Origin: Musa acuminata AAA Group | Taxonomy: Eukaryota > Streptophyta > Magnoliopsida > Zingiberales > Musaceae | Direction of reading: 5' to 3' | DNA length: 64,000 nt | Assembly: GCF_036884655.1 (NCBI RefSeq) | Contig: NC_088327.1 | Span: 18,252,001 to 18,316,000 of the forward strand | Part shown: positions 21,603 to 32,397 of the stretch, piece after piece | Numbering within the stretch: position 1 is the first letter of the stretch | Layout of the letters: the number at the start of each line of letters is the position of its first letter | Notes under the pieces: model-generated | Database searches by the model: none | Told to the model about the DNA's origin: nothing | What the model saw: the letters and a program-made list of their open reading frames with translations, nothing else | Program-made: the position numbers and the translations under genes

Positions 21603-21980
21603 GTTTGGAGAGTACCGAGTGTTCTTCCTCTTAGACTTATAACTGACTTGAGCTGTGATAGATGGTCTGGGCAATTTGGTCGCATGCTTCAAATATATCT
21701 CATAGTCAGTCAACTTGTCATAGAGTTCTTCAAAGGAGACTAGCGAGTCATGTGCTCGAATTATAGCCACCAATTCCTTGTAGTTGTCTCCAAGACCATT
21801 TAAGGTATGGATGACGATCTCCTCATCACATAGGGAATGACCTATCAAAGCCAAGTCATTGATGATAACTTTGATATTTTGTAGATAATCAGTGATAGTA
21901 CTTCTCTCTTGTTTAGTCACCATCAGTATGGATAGAAGACTGAGCTTGCGAGTACGCGAATGATTCACTAAGGTTGTTTG
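21603..21980 (-). pseudogene. C0 gag fragment
   Basis: Open on the minus strand from 21980 down to the Z1 insertion. It has the UBN2/copia gag pattern: LSILMVTKQERSTITDYLQNIK, LALIGHSLCDEEIVIHTLNGL and SFEELYDKLTDYEIYLKH. The upstream start is cut off by the X LTR at 21981. It encodes the middle of the capsid of an Ale/Retrofit-like element. Confidence 0.85.
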
Positions 21981-23445
21981 TGTTGGGAAATCTGGGGGCG
22001 ACATCCCATGTGCAGTGGAAGAACAAGAAAACAAAATCCCCTATTCCCAAATAGATGTTCGTCGTTGTGCAAAGATTGGTGCACAAAATCCGCAAAACTT
22101 AAAATTGCATATAGAGTAGATTATGTTGCCTAGGGAGATCATATATCCATGTTTCCTTACAGATCATTAGGAGAGGGTGAAGGAGGTCAAGCGTCCTCCT
22201 CTCTAGCGATGATCCACACAGCAAGTCTGCGACGACACTCCTCGTAACTCCAGGCCTGCTCTGAGGCGGAGAGGGGGAGGAGAATAGGAGAGGCAAGCAA
22301 AGGCTCTAGCCTATAAGGCTCTGAATCCCTCTTATTTATAGATGTCCCCTGTCAAAACCTAATGGATCCTCCCCTAGTGGGTACTCGATCTGTATCAAAT
22401 TACCCAAGCCTTTTAGATTAGTGGATCTTTATCCAATAATCTCTCATGGGCTCGTATTGGATCTCGTCCATAGGATCCAATAATTCAGGGGCTTATTGGA
22501 TATCCAATAAGACAGGGGCTCCGGCGGATATCTCATATCTGAACCTCTACTCATCGCAATGCCTACCATATGTGTGTGACCCTCTAGGCCTAATATCGAG
22601 CTAACCATGAGTCATACCTGTCAGAATTCCTTCTAACTTAGTGAATTATTATCTCTATAATAATTTACTCGACTCATCAATTACGGATGTACTAGGCCAC
22701 TATGCCGTAGTCCTTAGACGATACAGGGGAATCCAATCCATTGGACCTGTTTGTCCTCAGTTACCATGTACCTATAGTCCCTCATCTATTTAATATCCCA
22801 AAGATCGTATATCGAGCATGGTGCTGTCAGACCCATACGGTTTCTACTCGAGTCTCGCTCTAATCGGATTCTCCCGGAGAACTCTTTCTCTCTCAACCCG
22901 GATGACCTTGGCCAGGGATTTGTTTGAGCTAGAACACATGGAATATTCCTCTTATGATGACAAGAGTGGATGATCCTTTATCGACACTCAATAACCCTCG
23001 TAAGGTCGACTGCTACTCCCAATGACCAGTTCTGCTAGATCCGGGACATCCAAACCTATAAGTCTTGTATCAAAGAGTGGAACACTCATACAGGATATCC
23101 TTGGTGTCTCAAGTCTAAGGACCAGATACACGACTAGGACTACGGAATTACGGTCTAACAATAAGGCATCATCAACCATCCAGCATTCCGTAAGCGGATC
23201 AATCAATGAAATCATTCTCAAATGAACACTTGTACTGTATCCCTAGTGTCCCCACACGTGCAGCTATGAGACCAGTTGCATCCATCATATGGACTGGTAT
23301 ACAGCACAACAGTCTGTCCGGTTATCACGATGTCCCTCTCGAGTAACCTATGACCGGGATTATTTATGATTTGTGTTTAAAGGTGAATCGATCTCATTAT
23401 CGTGATCTCATCATGATCCGATTCCCATTGCACAGATCCAAGGAC

Positions 23446-23516
<71 letters not shown>

Positions 23517-23629
23517 ATAGTTAATATAAAGTGATAAATGACAAAATATAATAAGCAAAAAAAGATTTCGTGTCAAGTCACACGTGCCATCACTCACGTG
23601 ATTGGCTTGCTGGGCACCTATGACTAACA
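21981..23629 (-). repeat. 3' LTR of X
   Basis: 1649 bp. On the minus strand it starts TGTTAGTCATAGGTGCCC and ends GATTTCCCAACA. TATA box (plus view TATTTATA) at 22333-22340. It contains a (TA)n run at 23451-23513, at the place where the other LTRs of the family have only a short TA stretch or a (TA)n of another length. Confidence 0.92.
23451..23513. repeat. (TA)n microsatellite in the X LTR
   Basis: About 63 bp of uninterrupted TA. The matching place in the A 5' LTR is 48 bp long; in the B LTRs it is almost absent. Confidence 0.95.
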
Positions 23630-23640
23630 ATCTCCCGTTG
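23630..23640 (-). promoter_or_regulatory. Polypurine tract of X
   Basis: On the minus strand this reads CAACGGGAGAT, directly before the 3' LTR. In A and B the tract reads GTGGGAGAT. Confidence 0.75.
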
Positions 23641-24608
23641 GACCTAAAGCCAATCACCTATGTGTCTGATCCCCATCAAACACCTATGACGCTAAAAAAT
23701 AATCTGAGACAATGGCTTTGTCAGTGGATCTACAATGTTATCTACGGATGTAACTCTTTTCACAACTACATCTCCTCGGATTACGATCTCTCTGATAAGG
23801 TGGAACCTCCTCAGAATATACTTAGATTTCTGATGAGACCTGGGTTCCTTCACTTGAGCAATCGCCCCGTTGTTGTCGCAATATAAGGAAATCGGCTCCT
23901 TGTTACCCAGCACGACTCCCAAATCTGTGATGAGACTCCCTCCTTTGCTGCATCTGATGCAGCAATATACTCTGCCTCTATGGTCGAGTCAGCAGTAGTA
24001 TCTTGCTTAGAACTCTTCTAGCACACTGCTCCTCCATTCAAGGTGTACACATATCCCGAATTCAATTTGCTATCATCGATATCAGACTGAAAACTCGAGT
24101 TTGTGTAGCCTTCAACCTTAAGGCTACTACCTCCATATACTAGTAAAAGATCCTTAGTCCTTCTCAAGTACTTAAGGATACACTTTACTGCTTTTTAGTG
24201 CTCCAAGCTTGGATCCGCTTGATACCTGCTCATGACACTCAGAGCATACACTATATCAGGCCTAGTACACAGCATGGCATACATGATAGACCCTATCGCT
24301 GAGGCATCAAGTATCATATCTATGTTCGCCCTTTCTTCTGGAGTTTTTGGAGGCATACTCCTAGAAAGCGATATCCCATGTCTCATCGGTATGAGACATC
24401 TCTTAGAATTTTTCATGCCAAACCTTTTGACAATGGTTTCTATGTACCTGGACTAGGACAAGCCAAGCATCCTCTTAGATTTGTCTCTATAGATTCGAAT
24501 CCCCAAGATATAGGATGCTTCCCCTAAGTCCTTCATGGAGAAGTGTCGAGATAACTAAGCTTTTACTGTGGATAGCATTCTTACGTCATTCCCAATGATC
24601 AGGATGTC
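23641..24608 (-). pseudogene. X pol: RT C-terminal part and RNase H
   Basis: Read downwards from the G2 insertion site just after the RT YVDDI motif. RT thumb and connection follow in 24195-24416, with KRCLIPMRHGISLS, PEERANIDMI and SIMYAMLCTRPDIVYALSV. RNase H lies in 23692-24190: EPISLYCDNNGAIAQ, a SHQKSKYILRRFHLIRE segment and DNIVDPLTKPLSQI at the end. Stops and frameshifts occur between 24190 and 23930. The part is collinear with B at 43263-44225. Confidence 0.85.
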
Positions 24609-25046
24609 TGTTAGGACTCTAGCTTGGAGAGTCCTAATTGAGAGGGACATTCATGTAAAACTGTTAGGACTCTAGCTAGGAGAGTCCTAATTGAGAGGGA
24701 CTTTCTGTTAGGACTCTAGCTAGGAGAGTCCTAATTGAGAGGGGCATTCATGTAGGAGGTTTTTTCTTAGAGAAGAATTAGGAGTTGTAAGGGAATAGGA
24801 GTCTTGAGTAGGAGTCCTATTAGGAGTTGGTTAGAAGTAAGAGTCTTAAGTAGAAGTCCTATTAGGAGCTAGGGTTTAGAAGCCCTATAAATAGCCATGT
24901 ATTCCTTCTCTTTTCTTAAGCAATAGATGAATCTTTTTTGTAGCCTTTGAGCAGCAACTTGGAGGGAGGAACCCCTATAGAGTTCTCAGGAGGCCGATCC
25001 CCTAAAGAGATCAACCCTAAGTTTAGAATCTACAAGGGTTCTAACA
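24609..25046 (+). repeat. 5' LTR of G2, with three terminal units
   Basis: 438 bp, TGTTAGGACTC to GGTTCTAACA. Three consecutive copies of the LTR start unit begin at 24609, 24662 and about 24707. TATA box TATAAATA at 24896-24903. Confidence 0.93.
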
Positions 25047-25048
25047 CC

Positions 25049-25060
25049 TGGTATCAAAGC
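25049..25060 (+). promoter_or_regulatory. Primer binding site of G2 (initiator tRNA-Met)
   Basis: TGGTATCAAAGC, with one change (G to A) from TGGTATCAGAGC, two bases after the LTR end. Confidence 0.85.
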
Positions 25061-26315
25061 AGCGTTCTTGGCGTCTCGCTGCCCTTCTTACAGCCATCCA
25101 TCAACCCTCTACAACCGCCCAAAGCAATTCCCACAATTGCTTAAAAGATCATCGCCAAATTCCACCGTCATCTCCACCATCGCAGATCATCCTTTGATCT
25201 CCCCGTGAATTGCAACAGGTTCTGGTTTCCTACCTTACTGTTACTGCAATTTAGTTATCCTTATTCGAAAATCAAAAAAAGAAAACTATTCCTATATTGC
25301 TACATAAACCTTTCGTCACAAAGTTTTCATCTCTACGACGAAAGATACATTATAGAATTCCAGCCGCATAGCACCATCTGTTTGATCTTGCTACTGTGCG
25401 TTTTCTATCCAAATTTCTATAAAATTTTTATGACATCTTTGACACTTCCTAACAGCAGATTTCCCTTTGGTTTTTTCAAAAAATTCTCAATATAAACCAT
25501 TGATCTTTTACGTCTAATCTGCTATACTTGAAAATCTGCACTATAAAATTTCAGCCGCATAACACTATTTGTTTGATCTTGATACTATATTGTTTCTATC
25601 CAAATCTCTACAAAATTTTTATGATAGCTTTGACACTTCCTAACAGTGGATTTCCCTTTGGTTTCATCAAAAAATTCTCAATATAAACTACTGATCTTTT
25701 ATGTCCAATCTGCTATACTTAAAAATCTGTCCTGCAGAAAATTTCAACGGCATATTGTTGCCTTAACCCATCTATTTGCAATCTTTTTTTGAATAAAATT
25801 TCTTATACACTTCATATATCATCTTGGCTTCCATCTAAGATTGATATATTAAGGAATTTATCTCTAAAAATGATTTTGTGTTGCTGCAAATTTTCATCAT
25901 AACCCGCTGAAATTTTTCGACGACAATTATGCTATCGCAACTTGCACCAATTTTCTTGTTGTTATACTGCCGAAATTCTCTTGATTAAATTAGACATCCT
26001 TGCTGTTATATAATCTGTGATTTTGCTATCAATTCCCTCCTCAATTCTCTTAAGTTTTTGGTAGAAATTACATCGTGAAACCATTGTTTCTTCGACGACA
26101 ATTCTACTCTTACAAGACAGCACATACTTGCTGCAACTTCCACTGATTTCTATCAAACCTTTGCTGCCATCTACCACAGATCCAAAACTTTCATCCACAG
26201 CCCTAAAACTTCACTAAATCACACCCTCAAACTGCACCCAAAACTGCCACAAAACAAGTCTAAATCGTAGCCTACATCCACCGATCCACCAACCCTTTCG
26301 ACCATCAACCTATAC
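25061..26315 (+). other. G2 untranslated leader with about 190-bp repeats
   Basis: Same layout as the G1 leader. Repeat landmarks (C)AGCCGCAT or CAACGGCAT are at 25361, 25552 and 25745. No coding sequence is accepted here. Confidence 0.75.
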
Positions 26316-27242
26316 ATGCCTTTAACCTAACAACAAAAGAGAGATCTTAACATCATAGATTTGGAGGCATATACTATGGCATCTAAGGAGGCAATCAATG
26401 CTAAATTTGAAGCCTTGGAGGTGCGAATGGGGGATAAGATTCGGACGCTCTTTACCGAACTCGGGCCGACCACTAAGCCCAAAGAAATCACATCAAGGAG
26501 AGAGCTTTGCCCAATCACACCAAGCCCAAAGATATAACTTCCAAGAAAGGGGAAGCTCTATGACCAACCCCAACTATCCATGCATGAGAGTGGATTTCCC
26601 TAGATGGGAAGAAGGAGACCCGATTGGTTGGATCTCGCGAGCGGAGCGATATTTTCGGTACTATAAAACCGTGGATACATCTATGGTGAAAATTGCAGCT
26701 ATACATCTTGAAGGGGATGCTATACAGTGGTTTGACTAGTTTGAACATACTTATGGAGTCCTTTCATGGCGACAATTCAGAGAAGGACTGCTGATCCGCT
26801 TCAAACCAATTGATTACGAGAATATTGACGGACAACTAGCACAGATCCGACAAACCTCTACCATTCAGGAGTACCAAACTAGGTTTGAAAGGTTATCTAA
26901 TCAAACTCATGATTGGTCTCAAAAACAGCTATTGAGGACCTTCATTGAGGGCTTGAAGCCGGAGATCCGAGGAGAAGTTAAAGCGCGACAACCGTATACG
27001 CTTATGGCAGCCATCTCTTTTGCATGACATCAAGAGGAGCAATTGAATCATGAAGCTCGGAGGACTAGGGTCGCTCCTCAACTAGTAATATTGAAGCCCT
27101 CAGCCCCCCTACTGTCGACCAAGTCCCTACACCAAAGAGGTTAACAAGAGAAGAGCTTCGGGAGCGATATGCGAAGGGGTTATGTTGGCATTGTGACGAG
27201 TCGTGGAGTCGTGAGCATCGCTGTAGTAAAGGGAGACTTCTT
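26316..27242 (+). pseudogene. G2 gag
   Basis: Starts at the ATG 26316 (the MPLT... context shared by the family), with an early stop at codon 5. The capsid portion at 26398-26739 includes DPIGWISRAERYFRYYK. A stop at 26737 is followed by readable capsid FEHTYGVLSWRQFREGLLIR, and by the knuckle GLCWHCDESWSREHRC near 27178-27225. Function as for G1 gag; inactive because of stops and frame changes. Confidence 0.85.
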
Positions 27243-28042
27243 ATGATTGAACCAATAGAAGAAGAGGTCATTGAATATCCAGAAAAGAACTTTAAATATG
27301 AAGAAGAAGATGTAGAAGAAGAGTCACAACCGACCGAAGTTACGGTACATACACTAGCCGGCTACTCAAACCCGCAAATGATGAAAGTTGGAGGCCTTCT
27401 CAAACAACAACCGATCACTGTTCTCATCGACACGGGCAGCACTAATAACTTCCTAAACAGTAAGGTTGCTGTCCATATGAACTTACCTATTGAGAATTGC
27501 AGCAGTTTTGTCGTTAAGGTCGCCAACGGACGGATTTTGAAGTGTGATCATAGGTGCCCGCAGGTGAAACTGTTGCTACAGGAACAAGAGATAATTACAG
27601 ATTTCTTCCTCCCTCTTGATGATCATGAGGCCATACTAAGAATTAAATGGTTGATGACATTAGGTGATATTTCCTGAAATTTTATGAAATTAATTATGAA
27701 ATTTTACGGTAAGGAGAAACATGTGACATTGCACGGGAAACGTGGGGGCGACATAACAACGATTTGCACACAACAAATGGAGAAGGTTTTGCATAAAGCA
27801 TGCAGTGGCTTTTTGGTACAACTTGAGCAGCAAACTAAGGGAGAGCCAATAGAATTTAAAGATCCAAATCTACTTCCTTTGCTTGCTAAATTTTCAAATA
27901 TATTTGACGAACCGCGCAACCTACCTCTTACCCATCGGCATGATCATTATATAATGATCCTTCCAGGCAAATCTTCAACAAATGCTCAGCCATATCAGTA
28001 TCCACATCTCCAGAAGGATGAAATAGAAAGGATTTAAAAGAG
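27243..28042 (+). pseudogene. G2 protease and RT N-terminal lead-in
   Basis: Open frame 27243-27677 with acidic linker MIEPIEEEVIEYPEKN, then GLLKQQPITVLIDTGSTNNFLN with the DTG protease active site, then VANGRILKCDHRC. A stop at 27675-27677 is followed by 27684-28037, which ends with YQYPHLQKDEIERI just before the first RT motif. A small indel near 28036 shifts the frame. Confidence 0.85.
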
Positions 28043-29085
28043 ATGCTCGAAACGGGAGTTATTCGGCCAAGTTGCAACCTCTACTCTTCACCGGTGCTAC
28101 TTGTACGCAAGAAGGACGGAACAAGGCGAATATGTGTTGATTACCGAGCTCTCAATGGCATAACCATCAAGGACAAATATCTTATTCCAATAGTAGATGA
28201 ATTGCTAGATGAAAGGGAGTACAAATCTTCACAAAGCTGGACTTTTGATCCGGGTATCATCAAATACGAGCGTGCGAAGAAGACATACCGAAAACCAACT
28301 TTTGAACACACAACAACCACTACGAATTTTTACTTTCTTCAACAGAAGGTGGAATATCTTGGGCATATCATATCAGAGGAAGGTGTGGTAGTGGACCCGT
28401 TCAAAATTGGAGCAATGCAAAACTGGCCAACCCCGAGAAACATAAAATTGCTACATGGCTTTCTGGGTTTAACAAGCTACTACCGTAAGTTCATGAAAAA
28501 TTATGGAAAGATCAGTGCACCACTTACTTCCTTACTGGAAAAAGATGTCTTCCAATGGTCGGACAGAGCCTCCACTGCCTTCGACAAACTTAAGGCAGCC
28601 ATAACGACGACGCCGGTGCTAGCGCTACCAGATTTCAATCGACCCTTCATCATTAAGGCTGATGCATCTGGAGACAGAATGGGAGACGTTCTCATGCAAG
28701 ATGGTTGACCGCTCACATACATTAGCAAGACATTGTCTCCCCCCTATCAAAACATGTTAACATATGATAAGGAGATGCTTGCCATTGTGCACGCAGCAAC
28801 GAGGTGGAGATCGTACTTGATCAGGCGATACTTTCAAATCAAGACCGACCATAAAAGCATAAAATATCACTTGGAGCAGAAGATATCTTCCCCCGAGCAG
28901 CAAAAATGGGTAACAAAACTTCTTGGATTTGATTATGAAATAACTTACAAAAGGTGGAAAGAGAATGTTGTTGCAGATGCGCTTTCGCAGCTACCTGAGC
29001 AAGCTGAATTTTCGATCGTTTTACTTCCAACCAGCGACTTTCTTGAGGATATTAAGATGGAATGGCAGGAAGATTCGAAGACCAG
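28043..29085 (+). pseudogene. G2 pol: RT N-terminus joined to RNase H, RT core missing
   Basis: Open frame of 221 residues (28043-28708) beginning MLETGVIRPSCNLYSSPVLL, with RKKDGTRRICVDYRALNG. It continues through the out-of-frame segment [18 protein letters not shown] and re-enters at [13 protein letters not shown]. No YxDD is present. After a stop at 28706-28708 (in the DG(R)PLTY segment), RNase H continues at 28733-29060 with YDKEMLAIVHA, TDHKSIKYHLE and ADALSQLPEQ. The join is identical in position to G1 (about 10395-10415) and G3 (about 51120-51145). Confidence 0.88.
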
Positions 29086-29547
29086 TAAGATCAAAAAAAA
29101 AATTAGAGGAAGCACCAAGCTCCGTGGCTTATTACAATCGGGACTCAAAAGAATTATGCTATAAGGGACGCATTGTGCTTGTGACAAATTCTACTTGCAT
29201 ATTCAAGAGCAGATTTTGGACAAAGTTTTTCCATATGCAGGGTACTAAATTGAAAAGGAGTACAACATATCACCCACACACCAATAGCCAGATGGAAGTT
29301 TTAAATAGGTGCTTGGAGACAGCCCAAAGCCACCCACCAAATATGACTACCCAAAGAGAACTCCAGACCCAGCCAAGTGCCATTATTGATTGACGGATCG
29401 TGACTCGACAACGATGACCCACTAATGAAGTGCTAATACAGTGGGCAAACCTACCAATAGAAGATGCCACTTGGGAGAACTATGACGACTTGAAGATCAA
29501 ATTCCCAGAATTCACGAATCATCAGCCTCGAGGACAAGGCTGATTTG
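29086..29547 (+). pseudogene. G2 integrase remnant with chromodomain-like tail
   Basis: Contains GRIVLVTNSTCIFKSRFWTKFF, where the zinc finger and the first two catalytic acids are spliced out. TTYHPHTNSQMEVLNRCLETA follows, keeping the Glu region, then a jump to [15 protein letters not shown]. The C-terminal part VLIQWANLPIEDATWENYDD resembles a chromodomain. Joins equal those of G1 and G3. Confidence 0.78.
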
Positions 29548-29560
29548 AAGAGGGTGGGTC
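29548..29560 (+). promoter_or_regulatory. Polypurine tract of G2
   Basis: AAGAGGGTGGGTC immediately before the 3' LTR TGTTAGG. Confidence 0.82.
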
Positions 29561-29978
29561 TGTTAGGACTCTAGCTTGGAGAGTCCTAATTGAGAGGGAC
29601 ATTCATGTAAAACTATTAGGACTCTAGCTAGGAGGTTTTTTCTTAGAGAAGAATTAGAAGTTGTAAGGGAATAGGAGTCTTGAGTATGAGGTTTTTTCTT
29701 AGAGAAGAATTAGGAGTTGTAAGGGAATAGGAGTCTTGAGTAGGAGTCCTATTAGGAGTTGGTTAGAAGTAAGAGTCTTAAGTAGGAGTCCTATTAGGAG
29801 CTAGGGTTTAGAAGCCCTATAAATAGCCATGTATTCCTTCTCTTTTCTTAAGCAATAGATGAATCTTTTCTGCATCCTTTGAGCAGCAACTTGGAGGGAG
29901 GAACCCCTATAGAGTTCCAAGGAGGTCGATCCCCTAAAGAGATCAACCTTAAGTTTAGAATCTGCAAGGGTTCTAACA
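29561..29978 (+). repeat. 3' LTR of G2, with two terminal units
   Basis: 418 bp. Two start units (29561 and about 29614) against three in the 5' LTR. A separate internal duplication, around 29633-29750, repeats the AGGTTTTTTCTTAGAGAAGAATTAG stretch through GGAGTCTTGAGTA. TATA box 29818-29825. Confidence 0.92.
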
Positions 29979-29983
29979 ATATC

Positions 29984-30744
29984 ATCCACATATAACACCA
30001 AAAAGGTGATAGCCCTCCCACTTACCTTTCTGTATACACAAGGCTCATCTTCATTCTTAACGAAGTCATAAGATCTGATTGTCTCATCAAATCTTATGTT
30101 CCAACTTTGGGAAGCTTGCTTTAGTCCATAAATAGATCTAAGCAACCTGCACACCTTATTTGGGAAGTTCTTGGACACGAATCTCTCAGGTTGTATCATA
30201 TACACCTCCTTCTCGAGGTTTCCATTGAGGAATGCAGTTTTCACATCCATCGCCAGATCTCATAATCATAGTGTGCTGCAATAGCTAATAGAATTCGAAT
30301 ATATTTTAGTATTACTACGGGTGAGAAGGTTTCGTCATAGTCAACACCTTGCCTTTGACGATACCCCTTAGCCACTAGCCTTGCTTTATAGGTCTCTACT
30401 TTTCCATCTATTCCGATCTTTTTTTTAAAGATCTACTTGCAACCGATGGGTACAATACCTTCGGGCACATCAACTAAGTTCCAAACCTTGTTGGAGTACA
30501 TAGAATCCATCTCAGAATTGATGGCTTCTTGCCACTTCCCGGAGTCTATACTCATAATAGCCTCCTCTTAGGTCTGAGGATCAATATCCTCAACATCTTC
30601 TTCTATAATATGTCCCACATATCTCTTAGAAGGATGGGATATTCTGTCAGACCTACGTAAAGTTGAAACTTGTGTGTTCAGTACCTGAACAGACTTGGGC
30701 TGTAGAGTGGTGCTTGAGCTAAGTTCTTCAACTTCGCTCAACTC
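29984..30744 (-). pseudogene. X pol: RT N-terminal half and linker
   Basis: Read downwards from the A insertion: linker MIELSEVEELSSSTTLQ and STLRRSDRISHPSKRYVGH, then RT with [79 protein letters not shown] and FLVLYVDDI, where G2 interrupts. A 2-bp loss near 30253 and several stops disable it. Confidence 0.87.
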
Positions 30745-30749
30745 TATCA
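30745..30749. other. TSD of element A (left copy)
   Basis: tatca at 30745-30749 matches tatca at 61802-61806, immediately outside the two ends of A, 31 kb apart. Confidence 0.9.
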
Positions 30750-30865
30750 TGCTAGTCATAGGTGCCCAACAAGCCAATCACGTGAGTGATGGCACGTGTG
30801 ACTTGATACAGAATCTTTTTGCTTATTATATTTTGGCATATATCACTTTATAACTATTGTATATA

Positions 30866-30868
<3 letters not shown>

Positions 30869-30916
<48 letters not shown>
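30869..30916. repeat. (AT)n microsatellite in the A 5' LTR
   Basis: 48 bp of AT, at the same LTR position as the longer run in X. Confidence 0.95.
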
Positions 30917-30919
<3 letters not shown>

Positions 30920-31970
30920 GATGTCCTTGGATTTGTGCAATGGGAATCGTATCGTGATGAGATCACGATAATGGGATCGATTCACCTTTAAACACATATC
31001 CTAAAGAATCCCGGTCATAGATTACTCGAGAGGGACATCGTGATAACCAGACAGACTGGTGTGCTATATACCCGTCCATATGATGGATGCAGCTGGTCTC
31101 ATAGCTGCTCGTGTAGGGACACTAGGGATACAGTACAGGTGCTCATTGGAGAATGAGTTCACTGATTGATCCGCTTATGGAATGTTGGATGGTTGATGAT
31201 GCCTTATTGTTAGATAGCGATTCCTAGTCCTAGTGGTGTATCTGGTCCTTAGACTTGAGACACCAAGGATGTCCTGTATGAGTGCTCCACTCTTTGATAC
31301 CAGACTTATAGGTTTTGCTGTCCCAGATCTAGTACAGCTGGTCATTGGAAGTGGTAGTCGACCTTACGAGGGCCATTAAGTGTCGATAGAGGATCATCCA
31401 CTCTCTGCGTCATGAGAGAAATATCTCATGTGTTCTTGCTCAGACAAAATCCCTAGCCAGGATCATTCGGGTTGAGAGAGAAAGAGTTCTCCGGGAGAAT
31501 CCGATTAGAGCGAGACTCAAGTAGAAACCGTAGGGGTCTGACAACACCATGCTCGATATACGGTCTCTAGGATATTAGATGGATGAGGGAATATAGGTAC
31601 ACGGTAACTGAGGACAGATATGTCCAATGGATTGGATTCCCCTGTATCGTCTAGGGACTACGGCGTAGTGGCCTAATATGTCCGTAGTCGATGAGTCAAG
31701 TGAATTATTACAGAGATAATAATTCACTAAGTTAGAAAGAGTTCTGACAGGTATGACTCACGGCCAGCTCGATATTTGGCCTATAGGGTCACACACATAT
31801 GGTAGGCATTGCGATGAGTAGAGGTTCGGATATGAGATATCCAACGGAGCCCTTGTCTTATTGGATGCAGATCCAATACCCACTAGGGGAGGACCCATTA
31901 GGGTTTGACAGGGGACCTCTATAAATAGGAGGGATTCAGAGCCTCATAGGCTAGAGCCTTTGCTTGCCTC

Positions 31971-32204
31971 TCCTATTCTCCTCTCCCTCTCCAACTCAGA
32001 GCAGGCCTGGAGTTTTAAGGAGCGTTGTCGTAGCCCTGCTATGTGGATCACCGCTAGAGAGGAGGACGCTTGACCTCCTTCACCCTCTCCTATTCTCCTC
32101 TCCCTCTCCAACTCAGAGCAGGCCTGGAGTTTTAAGGAGCGTTGTCGTAGCCCTGCTATGTGGATCACCGCTAGAGAGGAGGACGCTTGACCTCCTTCAC
32201 CCTC
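31971..32204 (+). repeat. 117-bp tandem duplication downstream of TATA in the A LTR
   Basis: Two nearly identical copies beginning TCCTATTCTCCTCTCCC at 31971 and 32088. The segment lies right after the promoter, probably in the transcribed R/U5 part. B, X and the A 3' LTR have one copy. Confidence 0.92.
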
Positions 32205-32397
32205 TCCTAAGGATCTACCAGGAAACAGGGATATACGATCTCCCTAGGTAACACAATATACTCTATACACAGTTTTAAGTTTCGTGGATTTTACGTACCA
32301 ATCTTCGCACAACGACGAACATATCTTTGGGAATCCGGGATTTTATTTTCTTGTTCTTCCGCTGCACATGTGATGTCGCCCCCAAGATTTCCCAACA

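Larger units (their letters stand above)
5410..21980 (-). mobile_element. Ale/Retrofit-like copia element C0, interrupted
   Basis: The oldest host element of the main nest, read on the minus strand. Its visible slices are 21603-21980 (gag), 14251-14320 (gag) and 5410-8784 (end of gag through RNase H). The slices join in order once the inserted elements G1 (8785-14250) and Z1 (14321-21602) are removed, each with its TSD. The gag start and 5' LTR are outside the window, because X inserted at 21980/21981 and runs off the right edge. The 3' LTR is not visible; the inverted-repeat element starts where it should be. The integrase and protease sequence context is that of the Ale/Retrofit (Hopscotch, RE1) group, by recognition only. 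Confidence 0.85.
24609..29978 (+). mobile_element. Non-autonomous Ty3/gypsy chromovirus-like element G2
   Basis: Plus-strand copy of the G family: 5' LTR 24609-25046, PBS 25049-25060, leader with 190-bp repeats, gag, protease, truncated RT, RNase H, reduced integrase, PPT 29548-29560, 3' LTR 29561-29978. TSD atgtc (24604-24608) and atatc (29979-29983), one mismatch. It is inserted in X immediately after the RT YVDD codons, disabling X. It shows the same RT and integrase joins as G1 and G3. Confidence 0.93.
30750..32397 (+). repeat. 5' LTR of A
   Basis: 1648 bp, TGCTAGTCATAGGTGCCC to GATTTCCCAACA. It contains (AT)n at 30869-30916, a TATA box TATAAATA at 31920-31927, and a 117-bp direct tandem duplication (31971-32087, 32088-32204) just downstream of the TATA. 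The duplication is absent from the other LTRs of the family. Confidence 0.93.

Noticed and set aside
22988..23225. Small open frames on both strands recurring in every X/A/B LTR (about 60-77 residues)
   Set aside because: They lie inside LTRs, overlap on opposite strands and vary in start and stop between copies; shadows of conserved LTR DNA.
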